This document shows positions 13,901 to 23,444 of a stretch of DNA of 64,000 nucleotides, in pieces. Below the pieces are notes generated by a model, which did not search any database, was not told the origin of the DNA, and saw nothing but the letters and a program-made list of their open reading frames with translations. The position numbers and the translations under genes are program-made. The DNA lies in contig NC_069123.1 of NCBI RefSeq assembly GCF_026914265.1, positions 36,417,178 to 36,481,177 of the forward strand, in the 5' to 3' direction. The first letter of the stretch is position 1, and every line of letters starts with the position of its first letter. Origin of the DNA: Mya arenaria (lineage: Eukaryota > Mollusca > Bivalvia > Myida > Myidae).

Positions 13901-16900
13901 AAACAGAAATAATTACATGTCTATCACAATTGATGAATAGGTTTAATAGTAATATATTTGCATGCAAACGGTAAGTAAAGAGCTTTACTATCCCTACTTT
14001 TTGCTCTTAATATCCCTATTTTACCCTACTTTTTCCAAAAATACCTCCTACTTTTATCACTACTATTTTGTTACTGGTCACTTGAAAGCCTGTAAACTGT
14101 TACCTCATCAGTTTGATTAGCCACAAATCTATGCTTATTCGTTGGCTGAAGTTAAATAATTTATTTTAATTATTATTCATTAATAAAAACCTTTAATTTA
14201 ATGTTTGGTTAGTTTGGAATTATTTGTAACTGGTAAACATTTTTTAAATGTTTGTTTCAGATGATTTTCCAGGCCCAACACTTCCCCCCTCAAACACCAC
14301 CAAGTCAACACATGTTTCTGGTAAGACCTTGTTAACATAAAGTACATAAAGTCTCATCTATTTAGTTATAGGAATATTTAGGGAAACATTTTGTTATTTG
14401 ATTTTAGTCCTTTTCCTTATTAAACATTAACGAAATCCTAGTGAGTTTAGTCTTGATGAATCTAAAGGTGCGATGTTATGTAAGATGTCAATGTTATTCA
14501 AAATTGATGTCACGCAAAAAATCATGTCTCAGAAATAACTTTTTTTAATTCCATTAAACTTCACAGACTTGTAGAGCATAATGAAAACAAGTAATTAATT
14601 ATTGTAGAGCATTGGAAAGATGTGTCTCCCATTAAATGTTTGCTCTTACTAAACATAACATCATCACATAAAATATCACAATGGGCCGTAGATAGTACAG
14701 TTTCTTGAAAAATTACCTTACACTTTTAACAGGTATATAGAGCACCGTTTGAAGACATATTTTAAGATAAATTTGATTTTAATTAAATATTTATTTAACA
14801 TATATTTTATATATTACATCCATCTATATTTTATCCATCTGATAGGCTCAATCAACAGCATTTTGGTCCCGTTTCTGTGACAGCTCTTATTGATTGATAA
14901 TGTTATTGATTTGTTGTTAATGGGAATTTGAGAAAATGGGTCACTTAGCTGTGTTGTAACCCTTGCTTTTTGTATATTAGACTGTTGCTCGGCGCGTAAT
15001 GTGAGTGAAGAATGTCGGGACCAGATTTGTACATATGCTGTCGACATCAATACCATCATCACAAATTCTAATCTGTACCACTGCCTGGCGTTCTTCGAGG
15101 ATTACATCATCTGTGGCGCAGGTAGAATAACATTAAATATTATATTCAGTCTGGTTTTAGATGCTCAGCTAAAGGGCCTATCACACACTTCAGATGTACC
15201 TTGACAGGACTAAACCAGAGCACACAATATACAATGGTGGTAGAATTGGCAGAGCTCCTAGAAGAAAGTCCATACAAGATCACAACAGGCCTTTTAAGCT
15301 AGTACTTTTTCCTGAAAATTGCCAAATTTGTATTCCGGTATGAGTGCCTGTGAGCCAAATCATTTAGACATGACAAGCCCATTATAGATTATACAGGTTC
15401 CTTCTTAGATTTATTTTCCTATGTCAACAATTGTTTCAAAATTGAAGTCACAATGTAAGTTAATAAGACAACATAATTAAGTGTATTAAACTTGAATCGT
15501 ATGTCTGTAATTTTGAAAATTGCACCATGTTGCTGGTGAACATGTTAATCATTGCATTTGCTTAACATTTCATAAATCTATGAATGGGCCTTGTTTGCAT
15601 CCTTGATGATATTTATGAGCAATATTACAGATGGCAAGGACCACTCTGTTTGCTGTGAAACCCAGGGGGTAAATGACTTCTGCATGCCTTTCTGTAAAGG
15701 CCAGGTTCCAGCCCATGAGGAGAAATGGGAGCTGGCCCTCTGTGTACAGCACTCTGAACCCATCATAGAGTGTGCCATCAACGCCATACGTGAGTACTTC
15801 AATAATAAGCTGTTTGTGTCTTGACTTAGCCTGAGCCAATTGTGTGTCTGTATTGTAACTCAATGGTCTTTAGCTCAATTGTACATGCATTAAAAATGAT
15901 TGCGGTTGTCAAAGCTCTATTAATCATCCACTTTGTCAGTATCATCAGCTTCAAACTTGATAAATACCACATTTGAATGTAGAAGGAGAAACAATTGCAA
16001 GAAAGTATGTGTTTTGAGATAAAATGATTTTTAAAGACCACACATTTGTAAATATCAGACTGGTCAAAGTTTCCTTCAGTTGCTTTCTTTATTCTGTAAC
16101 CTAAAAGCTTAAAATAATAAAGCCTACAGAAGCATGGAGATTGTAGAGCCGAATGCACATCATGACGTTTTTGAAATTTGTAATTTATAATACTTACCAG
16201 GCGAAAACAGGTTCCAAAAGTCATATTTTTTTAATGTTTCGCCGCCATCTTGCAGCTCAGATTCGTGCATATTGTCACTTCAACCGTTTGTGATTCAAAA
16301 TATGTCTACCCCCCTGGTTGGATATATCTTGTTTAGTGTTTTTTTTGGTGGTTTTCTTGGTTTTAAATTTGATAAGCAGGCTTGTCTGTTTAATTTCCTG
16401 TTATATTTGTGGTGTGAAAGTGTGCCGTTAATGTCAATTATATGTGTACTCAGTCGGTTTTCTTTGTCAAGCCTTAGTGGAACTATTTTATGCCATTAAT
16501 GATAAGCATAAGCATAAGTGATTGCTGTTTCAACTATTTTTGGGGAATATTCATGGTTCAATCATATTGATCAATATTAAGCTTAATATGTTTAAAATAA
16601 TGCTGCTAGGTTCTCTTCACTTCATCTCTTCTTTATTATGTATCTTGTTATCATAGAGAAACATTTCTATTCCTTTCTAGCATTTAAATGCAATTCAAGG
16701 TACTTGTATGTTCATTCATTTTTCAATTTTACCTTCTTATACTTCATGATTACCCATAAAGAACTATCCTTTGTTCTTTTTTATCAATTTCCTACTTTGT
16801 TGTAAAGAATATGCCTTTAGATGCATTTGCATTGAAGGATATCCTCTTTTTATCCATATATATTAAAGATCCCATTTATCCTAAAATATAAAATTTATAT

Positions 16901-19900
16901 AATTGTATCTGAGCAATATTAAAGATATCCTATTTTATCCATTTTTCATCCATATCAAATCGAAATGAAAGACGTTTCATCCAGATGTCAACTTTTATCC
17001 CCTGATAATAGAAGTATCTAATGAATTTCTTTATTGTTAGTTATACTTTCCCATCCATTGATATCCGAGCATTCCATTTCATCCATTGATATCAGAGCAT
17101 TCCATTTCATCCATTGATTTAAGAAGCATTCCATTTCATCCCTTGATATTAGAAGCACTCCATTTCATCCATTGATTTAAGAAGCCTTCCATTTCATCCG
17201 ATGATTTAAAAAGCACTCCATTTCATTCATTGATTTAAGAAGCACTCCATTTCATCCATTGATTCAAGAAGCACTCCATTTCATTCATTGATTTAAGAAG
17301 CACTCCATTTCATCCAATGATTTAAGAAACACTCCATTTCATCCATTGATTTAAGAAGCACTTTATTTCATCCATTGATATAAGAAGCACTCCATTCCAT
17401 CCATTGATTTAAGAAGCACTCCATTTCATCCATTGATATCAGAAGCACTCCATTCCATCCTTTGATATCAGAAGCACTCCATTTCATCCATTGATATCAG
17501 AAGCACTCCATTTCATCCATTGATATCAGAAGCACTCCATTTCATCCATTGATATCAGAAGCACTCCATTTCATCCATTGATATAAGAAGCACTCCATTT
17601 CATCCATTGATTTAAGAAACATTCCATTTCATCCATTGATATCAGAAGCACTCCATTCCATCCATTGATATCAGAAGCACTCCATTTCATCCATTGATAT
17701 CAAAAGCACTTCATTTCATCCATTGATATCAAAAGCACTCCACTCCATCCATTGATATCAGAAGCACTCCATTTCATCCATTGATATCAAAAGCACTCCA
17801 TTTCATCCATTGATATCAGAAGCACTTCATTTCATCCATTTATATCAGAAGCACTCCATTTCACCCATTGATATCAAAAGCACTCCATTTCATCCATTGA
17901 TATCAGAAGCACTTCATTTCATCCATTGATTTAAGAAGCACTCCATTTCACCCATTGATATCAAAAGCACTCCATTCCATCCATTGATATCAGAAGCACT
18001 TCATTTCATCCATTGATATCAGAAGCACTTCATTTCATCCATTGATTTAAGAAGCACTCCATTTTACCCATTGATTTAAGAAGCACTCCATTCCACCCAT
18101 TGATATCAAAAGCACTTCATTTCATCCATTTATATCAGAAGCAATCCATTTCATCCATTGATATCAAAAGCACTCCATTTCATCCATTGATATCAGAAGC
18201 ACTTCATTTCATCCATTTATATCAGAAGCACTCCATTTCATCCATTGATATCAAAAGCACTCCATTTCATCCATTGATATCAGAAGCACTTCATTTCATC
18301 CATTGATTTAAGAAGCACTCCATTTCACCCATTGATATCAAAAGCACTCCATTCCATCCATTGATATCAGAAGCACTTCATTTCATCCATTGATATCAGA
18401 AGCACTTCATTTCATCCATTGATTTAAGAAGCACTCCATTTTACCCATTGATTTAAGAAGCACTCCATTTCACCCATTGATATCAAAAGCACTTCATTTC
18501 ATCCATTTATATCAGAAGCACTCCATTTCATCCATTGATATCAAAAGCACTCCATTTCACCCATTGATATCAAAAGCACTTCATTTCATCCATAGATTTA
18601 AGAAGCACTCCATTTCATCCATTGATATCAAAAGCGTCCAATTCCATCCATTGTTATCAGTAGCATCCAATTGTATCCAGTGATATCAGAGCATTCCATT
18701 TCACCCTTTGATACCAGAAGCACCCTATGTCATACAAATTTGTTATCAGGAGCATCCCATTTCATACATTGTTATCAGAGCATTCTATTTACTGATTGGT
18801 GTCAGAGGCATCCAATATCATCCATTGTTTCATGGTATCCCATTTCATCCACTGACACCAGAACTATCCCATTTCATCCACTGACACCAGAACTATCCCA
18901 TTTCACAAGAATTCTATTTCAATCACTGGTATCAGAGGCATCCCATTTCATCCACTGACACCAGAACTATCCCATTTCACAAGAATTCTATTTCAATCAC
19001 TGATATCAGAGGCATCCCATTTCATCCACTGACACCAGAACTATACCATTTCACAAGAATTCTATTTCAATCACTGATATCAGGAGTATATCCCATTTCA
19101 TTTCTTGCATGATATAAACAGTAATCCATTTCATCTATAGCTATCAAAGGTATCGTATAAATATCAAAATAAGACATTGCATTCGTTGATACAAAGTCTA
19201 TTTAGAGTTCATCCTTAAAATAGCCATTTGTTCATACATTGAATGACGATGTAAAAGCCTATTACTCTTCCTCCTGTTTAATATATAGCTCAAGCATAAA
19301 TGAGTGTCAGTGACAAGTTTACCCCCAATTCCATCTGCTGAGTAACTATACAGATTGTCAAGAACTTTTGCTCAACAAAAAAATACATGTTTTGTTGATT
19401 TTTTTTTTCCTTGTTGATATAATTTTTTGGTACACATGCATCTTTGTATTTGTTATTATTAAATCAATGTTTTCAGAGTACTCTCCCTCAGTGCCAATGG
19501 ATGTAAAGGCGAACGTTCATGAAGACAGTGTGGTAGTCCACTGGACGCCGCCATCACTCAACGCAGACAAGGTTCTCAAATATGAAGTGTACAACTACCG
19601 TCAGCCAAGCATGTTTATGGACCCCAACCAACCCCAGAATGCAGTATGCTAATTGAATTTTGCTTTTCTGGTGTTTCAAAGATATTGTTAAAAGTAGTTA
19701 CATGACACCCTTGACCACTCATAACAATCATATAAATGTGTGTTTTTTTAATGTTTTATCTAATTTAATCACAATTCATGAACTTTCTTTCTATTTAATC
19801 TTGCATGTTTACCATGACTCAACTCATTTGTGTGATGTTGAACCTATCTAATGTTATATATGTAATAATTCATATCTATCCAACCAATTGAAACATGGTC

Positions 19901-22900
19901 ACATGATATTACTTGACCAATAAATCCACACAGACTAGGACCCAATGTTTTCATTAGGCCTAAAAAAAAAAATGTTTGGTTAGGGTTACATCCTTTTCAA
20001 AAATAGGAAGGGTAGGTAGGCTTTTTTTTATTTTTTTTTTATTAGGCTTTATATAAGAATATCATTTTCATCATTGGAGAATGGTGTTAAAGCTATCTTC
20101 TGTATAAGCATTTAAGGTTTAAACTACATATTGGAAAGCAATTTAAAAAAAAAACGAAAAAAAAATTGTGTGATGTGCTGTGGCGAATAATCAAACAAAG
20201 TATGCCCCGGTGATAACACAGTGTTATTTCTTTTGTGCTCATTGGACAACTGGAATCAACATGCTTATTTCAAATTTTTCCAGGGTATGCATTCATCCCG
20301 GCTCAAGTTGGACCTTCCCAACATTAAGAAAGGTGACACATACTTAGGCTGGGTTATTGCAGAGAATCACTTTGGTGTCAGCCCAAGGTCGAACAATTAC
20401 ACCGTCACAGTAAATGGTAGGTCTGAACAATGTTTTCATCGAAATAATTGCATAGCATACATGGCGGATATCTTTTACAAAATAAACCTTGATGTATAAT
20501 ATATTTTAAGTTCACGATTGTGCGATATTTTGTTAGCTCCGATTAATAGACATTGCCAAAAAGTACCACGAATGCTTCTAAATCTTGGAGACAGTAAAAA
20601 GTAATTTATGCTTATAATACTGACAGACAGTAGATTTTTATGTTTATAAATGTTTATAGTATGACAAAACCAATATTATTTTTAATACAAAACATGAAAA
20701 ATCAAAAAAAGTATTCAGAAGATATTCAGCAATATTCAACTTACGAAGAATTATTGTGGTAATAACTTATTAAGCCTGCCATAAGATATAAATCTGACTA
20801 AATAAGTACCCTAAAACCACTTAAAGGCTGTTTATTTTTGTCTGGTAAATGTACTTGAATGTTTTCAGGCCTGGTGCCCCCAAAACCAACGAACCTGAGA
20901 GGCGTGGTAGCAGGCAACAATGTTACTTTGACCTGGAGAAAGCCACCAACCAGTCTTGCAATAAAATCTTACAGCATTTTCTATGGTGACGTCTCCAGCA
21001 CTCAGTCTAAGAAGGTTAGCTTCTGACAATTTATGTCAGTTGTCAGTAATGATTTTGTTTGCATAGCTATAGAGCTACAAAGTAAATGAGATTTTGTATT
21101 TGTAATTTTAAAAGCAGATGTATGAACTTGCTTTAAAAGATATATTAGATTGCATGAAACTTAAGTTTTGTTAGATTTTAATTTTGACTCTTTGGACATA
21201 TTTACAGATGTAAGTAAACTGTATTATGTACATTATGTTCTGATTTGGCTGACCATTTCATACCATGTTTCTTTGACCGCTAAAGTTAGCTTATGCTTGA
21301 TATTAACTATTAACAGATCACAGTGGAGTGTACCATGTATGTTCTTATTGAGCACCTTCTCATTGCCCACTCATATTATCTAATGATTTATACCTGGTTT
21401 ACAGATCACAGTAGAGCGTTCTGTGTATATTTTAATGGGTTTGAGCCCTGGTATGTCGTACAGCATCTCAGTTGCTGCAGTCAGCGAGGATGGGGAGGGT
21501 ACCAGGTCAGATGCCATTGTCGTCAACATACCCGGTGAGCAATCTTGTGTTATTTTGACCAAAGATAAAATAGATTTCCATCTTGATTTAAGAATGTGGT
21601 AGTTAGGGTTTGTTTTATGCCAATCAATGGAAAGCCATCATAGGAAAGCAAAGTTGGTGCAGTACTTGCCATGGTGTTTGTCACGATAAAATGGATGATA
21701 TTGTGGTCATGTGGTCACAGCAGTGATATCTTTACCTCATACTGATGGCATAACAGGAATAGTATTTCAATGGTCAATATTATGGTCATTAGTGGCACGG
21801 CAGTGTTACTTATGACATTACTGGAATACTTGTCAGAGTGGTATGTGGAATGGTGTTCTTCACCATTGAATGGTCTATATTATGGTCATATCAGGCACTT
21901 CAGTTATACAAATGGCTCAGACAGATGGCACCATTGGGAGATAGCTGATGTGTCATAATGTTTGCCTCTATTAAATGTTTTTTATTGTGGTACCGACAAA
22001 ATAGAACTATATTAAGCTCAATCTGACGGCATTACAAGAACGCTAGTTGGAGTCCTACATGGTGTGGTGTTTTTTGCTATTGAATGGTCTATTAAACGTC
22101 ACTACGGGCATGGCGCAGATTGCGATGGCCGAAGGCATTCTAGGAACGATGGTCAGAATGGTACTTGTCGTTGTATTTGTGAATAATAAACTGTCTATAT
22201 TACATGTAGTGTTGTTACAGGCATGGCAGAGATCCCTATGGCTCAGACCGATGGATCTACAGGAACAGTAGTCGGCGTGGTACTCGGCATTGTGTTTTTT
22301 ATAGCTCTTGCCGTTCTTGCGGTTTTCTTCATTAAGTGAGTGTCATAATGTTATTATAACTTATATCATACTGTAGAACCAATATTTTGGCAACCGAATA
22401 AAACTCTACTTAAATGATATCATAATTTTAATGTCTTAAACATGATCTAGCATTATGATAGAGTTCATCTGTTCTGAAATACATGCATCAATTTGAATGA
22501 CAATTTGAATGTCCAATTTGATGACTTCAACTCAAACATCTAAGTTTTGATAATTGACACTGGTTTTTTTGCATAACAATGTATATGTATAATTTCTGCA
22601 TTGTTTGTTGCAAAATTTAGATCCTGTTACACTTTGTGTGATAGGAATGTGATCCCATTTTGTTTTAAATCTGATAATATCTTTGCATGCTTTCTTTATT
22701 TTTTTTCAGGAGATACGGACATTTTAAATCGAAAGATTTAGGAAACACAAATGTGGCTTTTGAAAATCCCCAGTATTCCCAGGGACCAAAGGTATCTACT
22801 TTTCATATACAGGAAAATTATAGCCATATATTTACTATAATGAAATGTTTAACATATATGTGGCGATTCCAAGAACATATCCATTGACATCATGTTGATG

Positions 22901-23444
22901 TTTGTAATATTTACTGATGTGATTCATTCTCTTTAATTTCATTCATTTTAGACATGTAGCTGCATTATCAAAAAAACGACATCGGTCATAATATGTATAT
23001 AGAAGGATATTAACATGAAACTTTGTACACATGTTCACTAGGACAATACACACATTTGAAGCGAGTCCCATAACTCTTGCTCAAGATTTTGTCGTGTAAA
23101 CTGTGAAAAACTTACTAGCATTGACACTTTCTGTGATTTTGTTGAAAAGATAAAGTCAGCTCACTGGTGATTGGTTGTCGACCTCTTTTTCTTTACTTTA
23201 ATGATAATGTTCTTTTCATTATGATTGCCAGGTGACGGGGCTTCCCGGTGAAGATGAGACAGAGAACAATCCGTATGGGTACGGCCGTATGAGGGAGGAA
23301 AGTGAACTTGCGCACGAAAGTTCTTATCAAGACATACAACCGAGCATGAACACGCATGGAAGGACATCGTTCGATAACATGACATACGATACTAACTCTG
23401 GCCAAGGTGTAGACAATCCTGCTATGTTGAAAATTGACAATTAA
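4248..23444 (+). CDS. Large FN3/DB/Ig single-pass membrane protein (24 exons, 5' end missing)
   Basis: Exons: 4248-4408, 4817-4949, 5560-5595, 6053-6193, 7662-7817, 8260-8435, 9086-9221, 9623-9679, 10001-10117, 10710-10865, 11244-11395, 12105-12261, 12540-12800, 13129-13440, 14261-14320, 14981-15121, 15631-15789, 19477-19643, 20284-20416, 20869-21014, 21405-21534, 22221-22335, 22710-22791, 23232-23444. All use GT-AG and keep one open frame of 1164 residues to TAA. Order: FN3-1, linker, DB1, DB2, FN3-2, linker, DB3, DB4, FN3-3, Ig1, Ig2, linker, DB5, DB6, FN3-4, FN3-5, transmembrane helix, ~98-residue tail. Module borders are phase 1 and every FN3 is split by a phase-0 intron. The domain mix resembles the C. 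elegans Ig-like/fibronectin III/DB-module (igdb) proteins. Likely a cell-surface adhesion or receptor protein; ligand unknown. Upstream exons (signal peptide) are not seen. Confidence 0.85.
4427..4514. repeat. 22-bp tandem repeat, 4 copies
   Basis: TATAGCGGAA...TTTTATGTAA is repeated four times with few changes, directly after the donor of the first FN3 exon. Confidence 0.85.
5095..5345. repeat. ~68-bp tandem repeat, 3 copies
   Basis: Units share AAGGTGACCATGCTAGGAG at about 5149, 5216 and 5284. A decayed counterpart is at 33230-33350 in the duplicated block. Next to it, 5455-5525, a 34-bp unit is repeated twice. Confidence 0.75.
5560..6193 (+). CDS. Linker exon and DB module 1
   Basis: A 36-base exon (5560-5595, residues 98-109) gives a short hydrophilic linker. 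Exon 6053-6193 (residues 110-156) is a complete DB module with six cysteines spaced CC-x8-C-x3-C-x18-C-x9-C. Both exons are phase 1 at each end, so they could be skipped or shuffled without a frameshift. DB modules are small disulfide-rich extracellular domains best known from nematodes; their function is not established. Confidence 0.8.
6365..7400. repeat. ~183-bp tandem repeat, 5 copies plus a partial, with a bivalve-like leader
   Basis: The block starts TATGCCCTCAAAGGAGGGCATG. The unit AACTTGCCACATGTGTTTGA recurs at about 6490, 6672, 6860, 7043 and 7222. Each unit carries a TCAAGGTCA-type direct repeat. It fills the intron between the DB1 and DB2 exons. I recognise this as a dispersed bivalve repeat from memory only. 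Confidence 0.8.
7662..7817 (+). CDS. DB module 2
   Basis: Single phase 1-1 exon, residues 157-208. It opens with DGRNHSECC, the signature of the second module in each DB pair here (compare DGRNHVPCC and DGKDHSVCC). Cysteine spacing is CC-x8-C-x3-C-x14-C-x9-C. A dead copy with two in-frame stops lies at 34002-34151. Confidence 0.8.
8260..9221 (+). CDS. FN3 domain 2 (two exons)
   Basis: Exons 8260-8435 and 9086-9221, residues 209-312. It shows the FN3 hallmarks SLTVRWSAP and YMVRVYAGNDDG. The internal splice (after Thr-Gln) is phase 0 and the outer ones phase 1, as in the other FN3 domains of this gene. Confidence 0.85.
8909..9068. repeat. 80-bp tandem duplication
   Basis: AAATCATATGG at 8911 and 8991 starts two nearly identical 80-base units in the FN3-2 intron. 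Confidence 0.85.
9623..10117 (+). CDS. Linker exon and DB module 3
   Basis: Exon 9623-9679 (residues 313-331) is the linker (NPLDKEGQINWEAVWQNRT); its donor is GTACGT. Exon 10001-10117 (residues 332-370) is the shortest DB module, CC-x8-C-x3-C-x10-C-x9-C, with all six cysteines. Confidence 0.75.
10204..10612. repeat. 38-bp minisatellite, ~11 copies
   Basis: A unit containing TTCTTTTGTTTCGTGTTAAG repeats with almost no divergence; the exceptions are single changes in the first units and CGCGTCAAG variants. It lies in the DB3-DB4 intron. The near-identity suggests recent expansion. Confidence 0.95.
10710..10865 (+). CDS. DB module 4
   Basis: Residues 371-422. It begins DGRNHVPCC and has CC-x9-C-x3-C-x13-C-x9-C. 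Two donors six bases apart (GTCAAG at 10860, GTCAGT at 10866) keep the same phase. I chose the second because AAG|GTCAGT fits the consensus better; the choice adds or removes two residues. A longer open frame on the same strand in another register at this site is not the coding one. Confidence 0.75.
11244..12261 (+). CDS. FN3 domain 3 (two exons)
   Basis: Exons 11244-11395 and 12105-12261, residues 423-525. The domain opens with a proline run (GLIPPPPEQVRV), has TITVEWATP, and ends YKVSVLARNSNGES. A CNGTRC insert in the middle adds a possible N-glycosylation site and an extra cysteine pair. Confidence 0.85.
12540..12800 (+). CDS. Ig-like domain 1
   Basis: One exon, phase 1-1, residues 526-612. 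The Ig core is clear: LKLVCTG, then FAWIRN, then DDEGLYTCKV (the Cys-Trp-DxGxYxC pattern). It sits between an FN3 and the third linker/DB pair, where the two earlier supermodules have no Ig. Confidence 0.85.
13129..13440 (+). CDS. Ig-like domain 2 (I-set type)
   Basis: One exon, residues 613-716. It shows LLYCQFRGFPDVVSWTKD, then LQIRDVVTEDFGNYTC and a final SFGSG, all I-set features, plus NGT and NYT sequons. The exon ends in phase 1 at a GTACAT donor, just upstream of the hAT-type MITE. Confidence 0.85.
13539..14092. mobile_element. hAT-type non-autonomous transposon (MITE)
   Basis: It has perfect 14-bp terminal inverted repeats CAGGCTTTCAAGTG / CACTTGAAAGCCTG, flanked by the 8-bp duplication TAAACAGT / TAAACTGT (one mismatch). 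The 554-bp interior has runs of CCCTACTTTTT near both ends and no transposase frame. An 8-bp target duplication and CAG ends are hAT hallmarks. It is inserted in the intron after the Ig2 exon. Confidence 0.8.
14261..15121 (+). CDS. Linker exon and DB module 5
   Basis: Exon 14261-14320 (residues 717-736) is a Pro/Thr/Ser-rich stalk with an NTT sequon. Exon 14981-15121 (residues 737-783) is a DB module, CC-x8-C-x4-C-x17-C-x9-C. Both have close copies at 55926-55985 and 57688-57828. Confidence 0.8.
15631..15789 (+). CDS. DB module 6
   Basis: Residues 784-836, opening DGKDHSVCC, with CC-x8-C-x3-C-x15-C-x9-C. It is followed by the longest intron of the gene (3.7 kb), which contains the 29-bp minisatellite. 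A ruined copy lies at 58135-58295. Confidence 0.8.
15790..17044. other. First part of the long intron before the minisatellite
   Basis: AT-rich, no exon found. From ~16850 there are degraded ATCC/TATTAAAGATCC-like pieces that look like decayed minisatellite units. Confidence 0.5.
17045..18720. repeat. 29-bp minisatellite, ~58 copies, with a 13-unit higher-order repeat
   Basis: The unit (TCCATTGATATCAGAAGCAC plus TCCATTTCA) runs almost without break. The variants TTTATATC, TTTAAG, ACCCATTG and TATCAAAAG recur in the same order 377 bp apart (17841 and 18218; 18064 and 18441), that is 13 x 29. All forward frames stay partly open because 29 is not a multiple of 3; the resulting reading frames are artefacts. 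Confidence 0.95.
18721..19100. repeat. Degenerate minisatellite edge with a 74-bp repeat
   Basis: ACTGACACCAGAACTAT occurs at 18880, 18954 and 19028, exactly 74 bp apart, built from altered 29-bp units plus TTCACAAGAATTCTATTTC. Confidence 0.8.
19477..20416 (+). CDS. FN3 domain 4 (two exons)
   Basis: Exons 19477-19643 and 20284-20416, residues 837-936. It contains SVVVHWTPPSLN and a YLGWVIAENHFGVS turn, with an NYT sequon near the end. Phase 0 inside, phase 1 outside. Confidence 0.8.
20869..21534 (+). CDS. FN3 domain 5 (two exons)
   Basis: Exons 20869-21014 and 21405-21534, residues 937-1028. It has NVTLTWRKPP and YSISVAAVSEDGEGT. It is the membrane-proximal domain. A ~40-base degenerate copy of the second exon's start, with its acceptor, lies at about 21313-21360. 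Confidence 0.85.
21640..22200 (+). pseudogene. Decayed tandem duplicates of the transmembrane exon
   Basis: Within the intron before the real transmembrane exon, segments at ~21740-21870, ~21890-21945, ~22022-22090 and ~22107-22195 each resemble part of that exon and its flank. Examples are ATGGCTCAGACAGATGG against ATGGCTCAGACCGATGG, and GGCATGGCGCAGATTGCGAT against GGCATGGCAGAGATCCCTAT. Frames are broken. Confidence 0.55.
22221..22335 (+). CDS. Transmembrane exon
   Basis: Residues 1029-1066. After a short polar stem, a ~24-residue hydrophobic stretch begins TVVGVVLGIVFFIALAV and ends before a Lys/Arg stop-transfer (K-R-Y). The G-x3-G-x3-G-like spacing at its start could favour helix packing. 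The exon ends in phase 2, unlike the others. Confidence 0.85.
22710..23444 (+). CDS. Cytoplasmic tail exons with NPxY motif
   Basis: Exons 22710-22791 and 23232-23444, residues 1067-1164, ending in TAA at 23442-23444. FENPQY (NPQY at 22765-22776) is an NPxY motif, known in other receptors to bind PTB domains and endocytic adaptors. Further tyrosines occur in NPYGYG, SSYQDI and MTYDT contexts. No kinase, TIR or death domain is present, so any signalling must go through adaptors. A poly(A) signal AATAAA lies at 23537-23542. Confidence 0.85.

Noticed and set aside
17045..18720. CRISPR-like regularity of 29-bp repeats
   Set aside because: There are no unique spacers; units abut, and the DNA is clearly eukaryotic.
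17000..18960. Long repeating open frames (HFIHLYQK- and SISSIDIK-type peptides) in the minisatellite
   Set aside because: The 29-bp unit rotates through three frames, so the peptide repeat is a by-product; the array lies in an intron.
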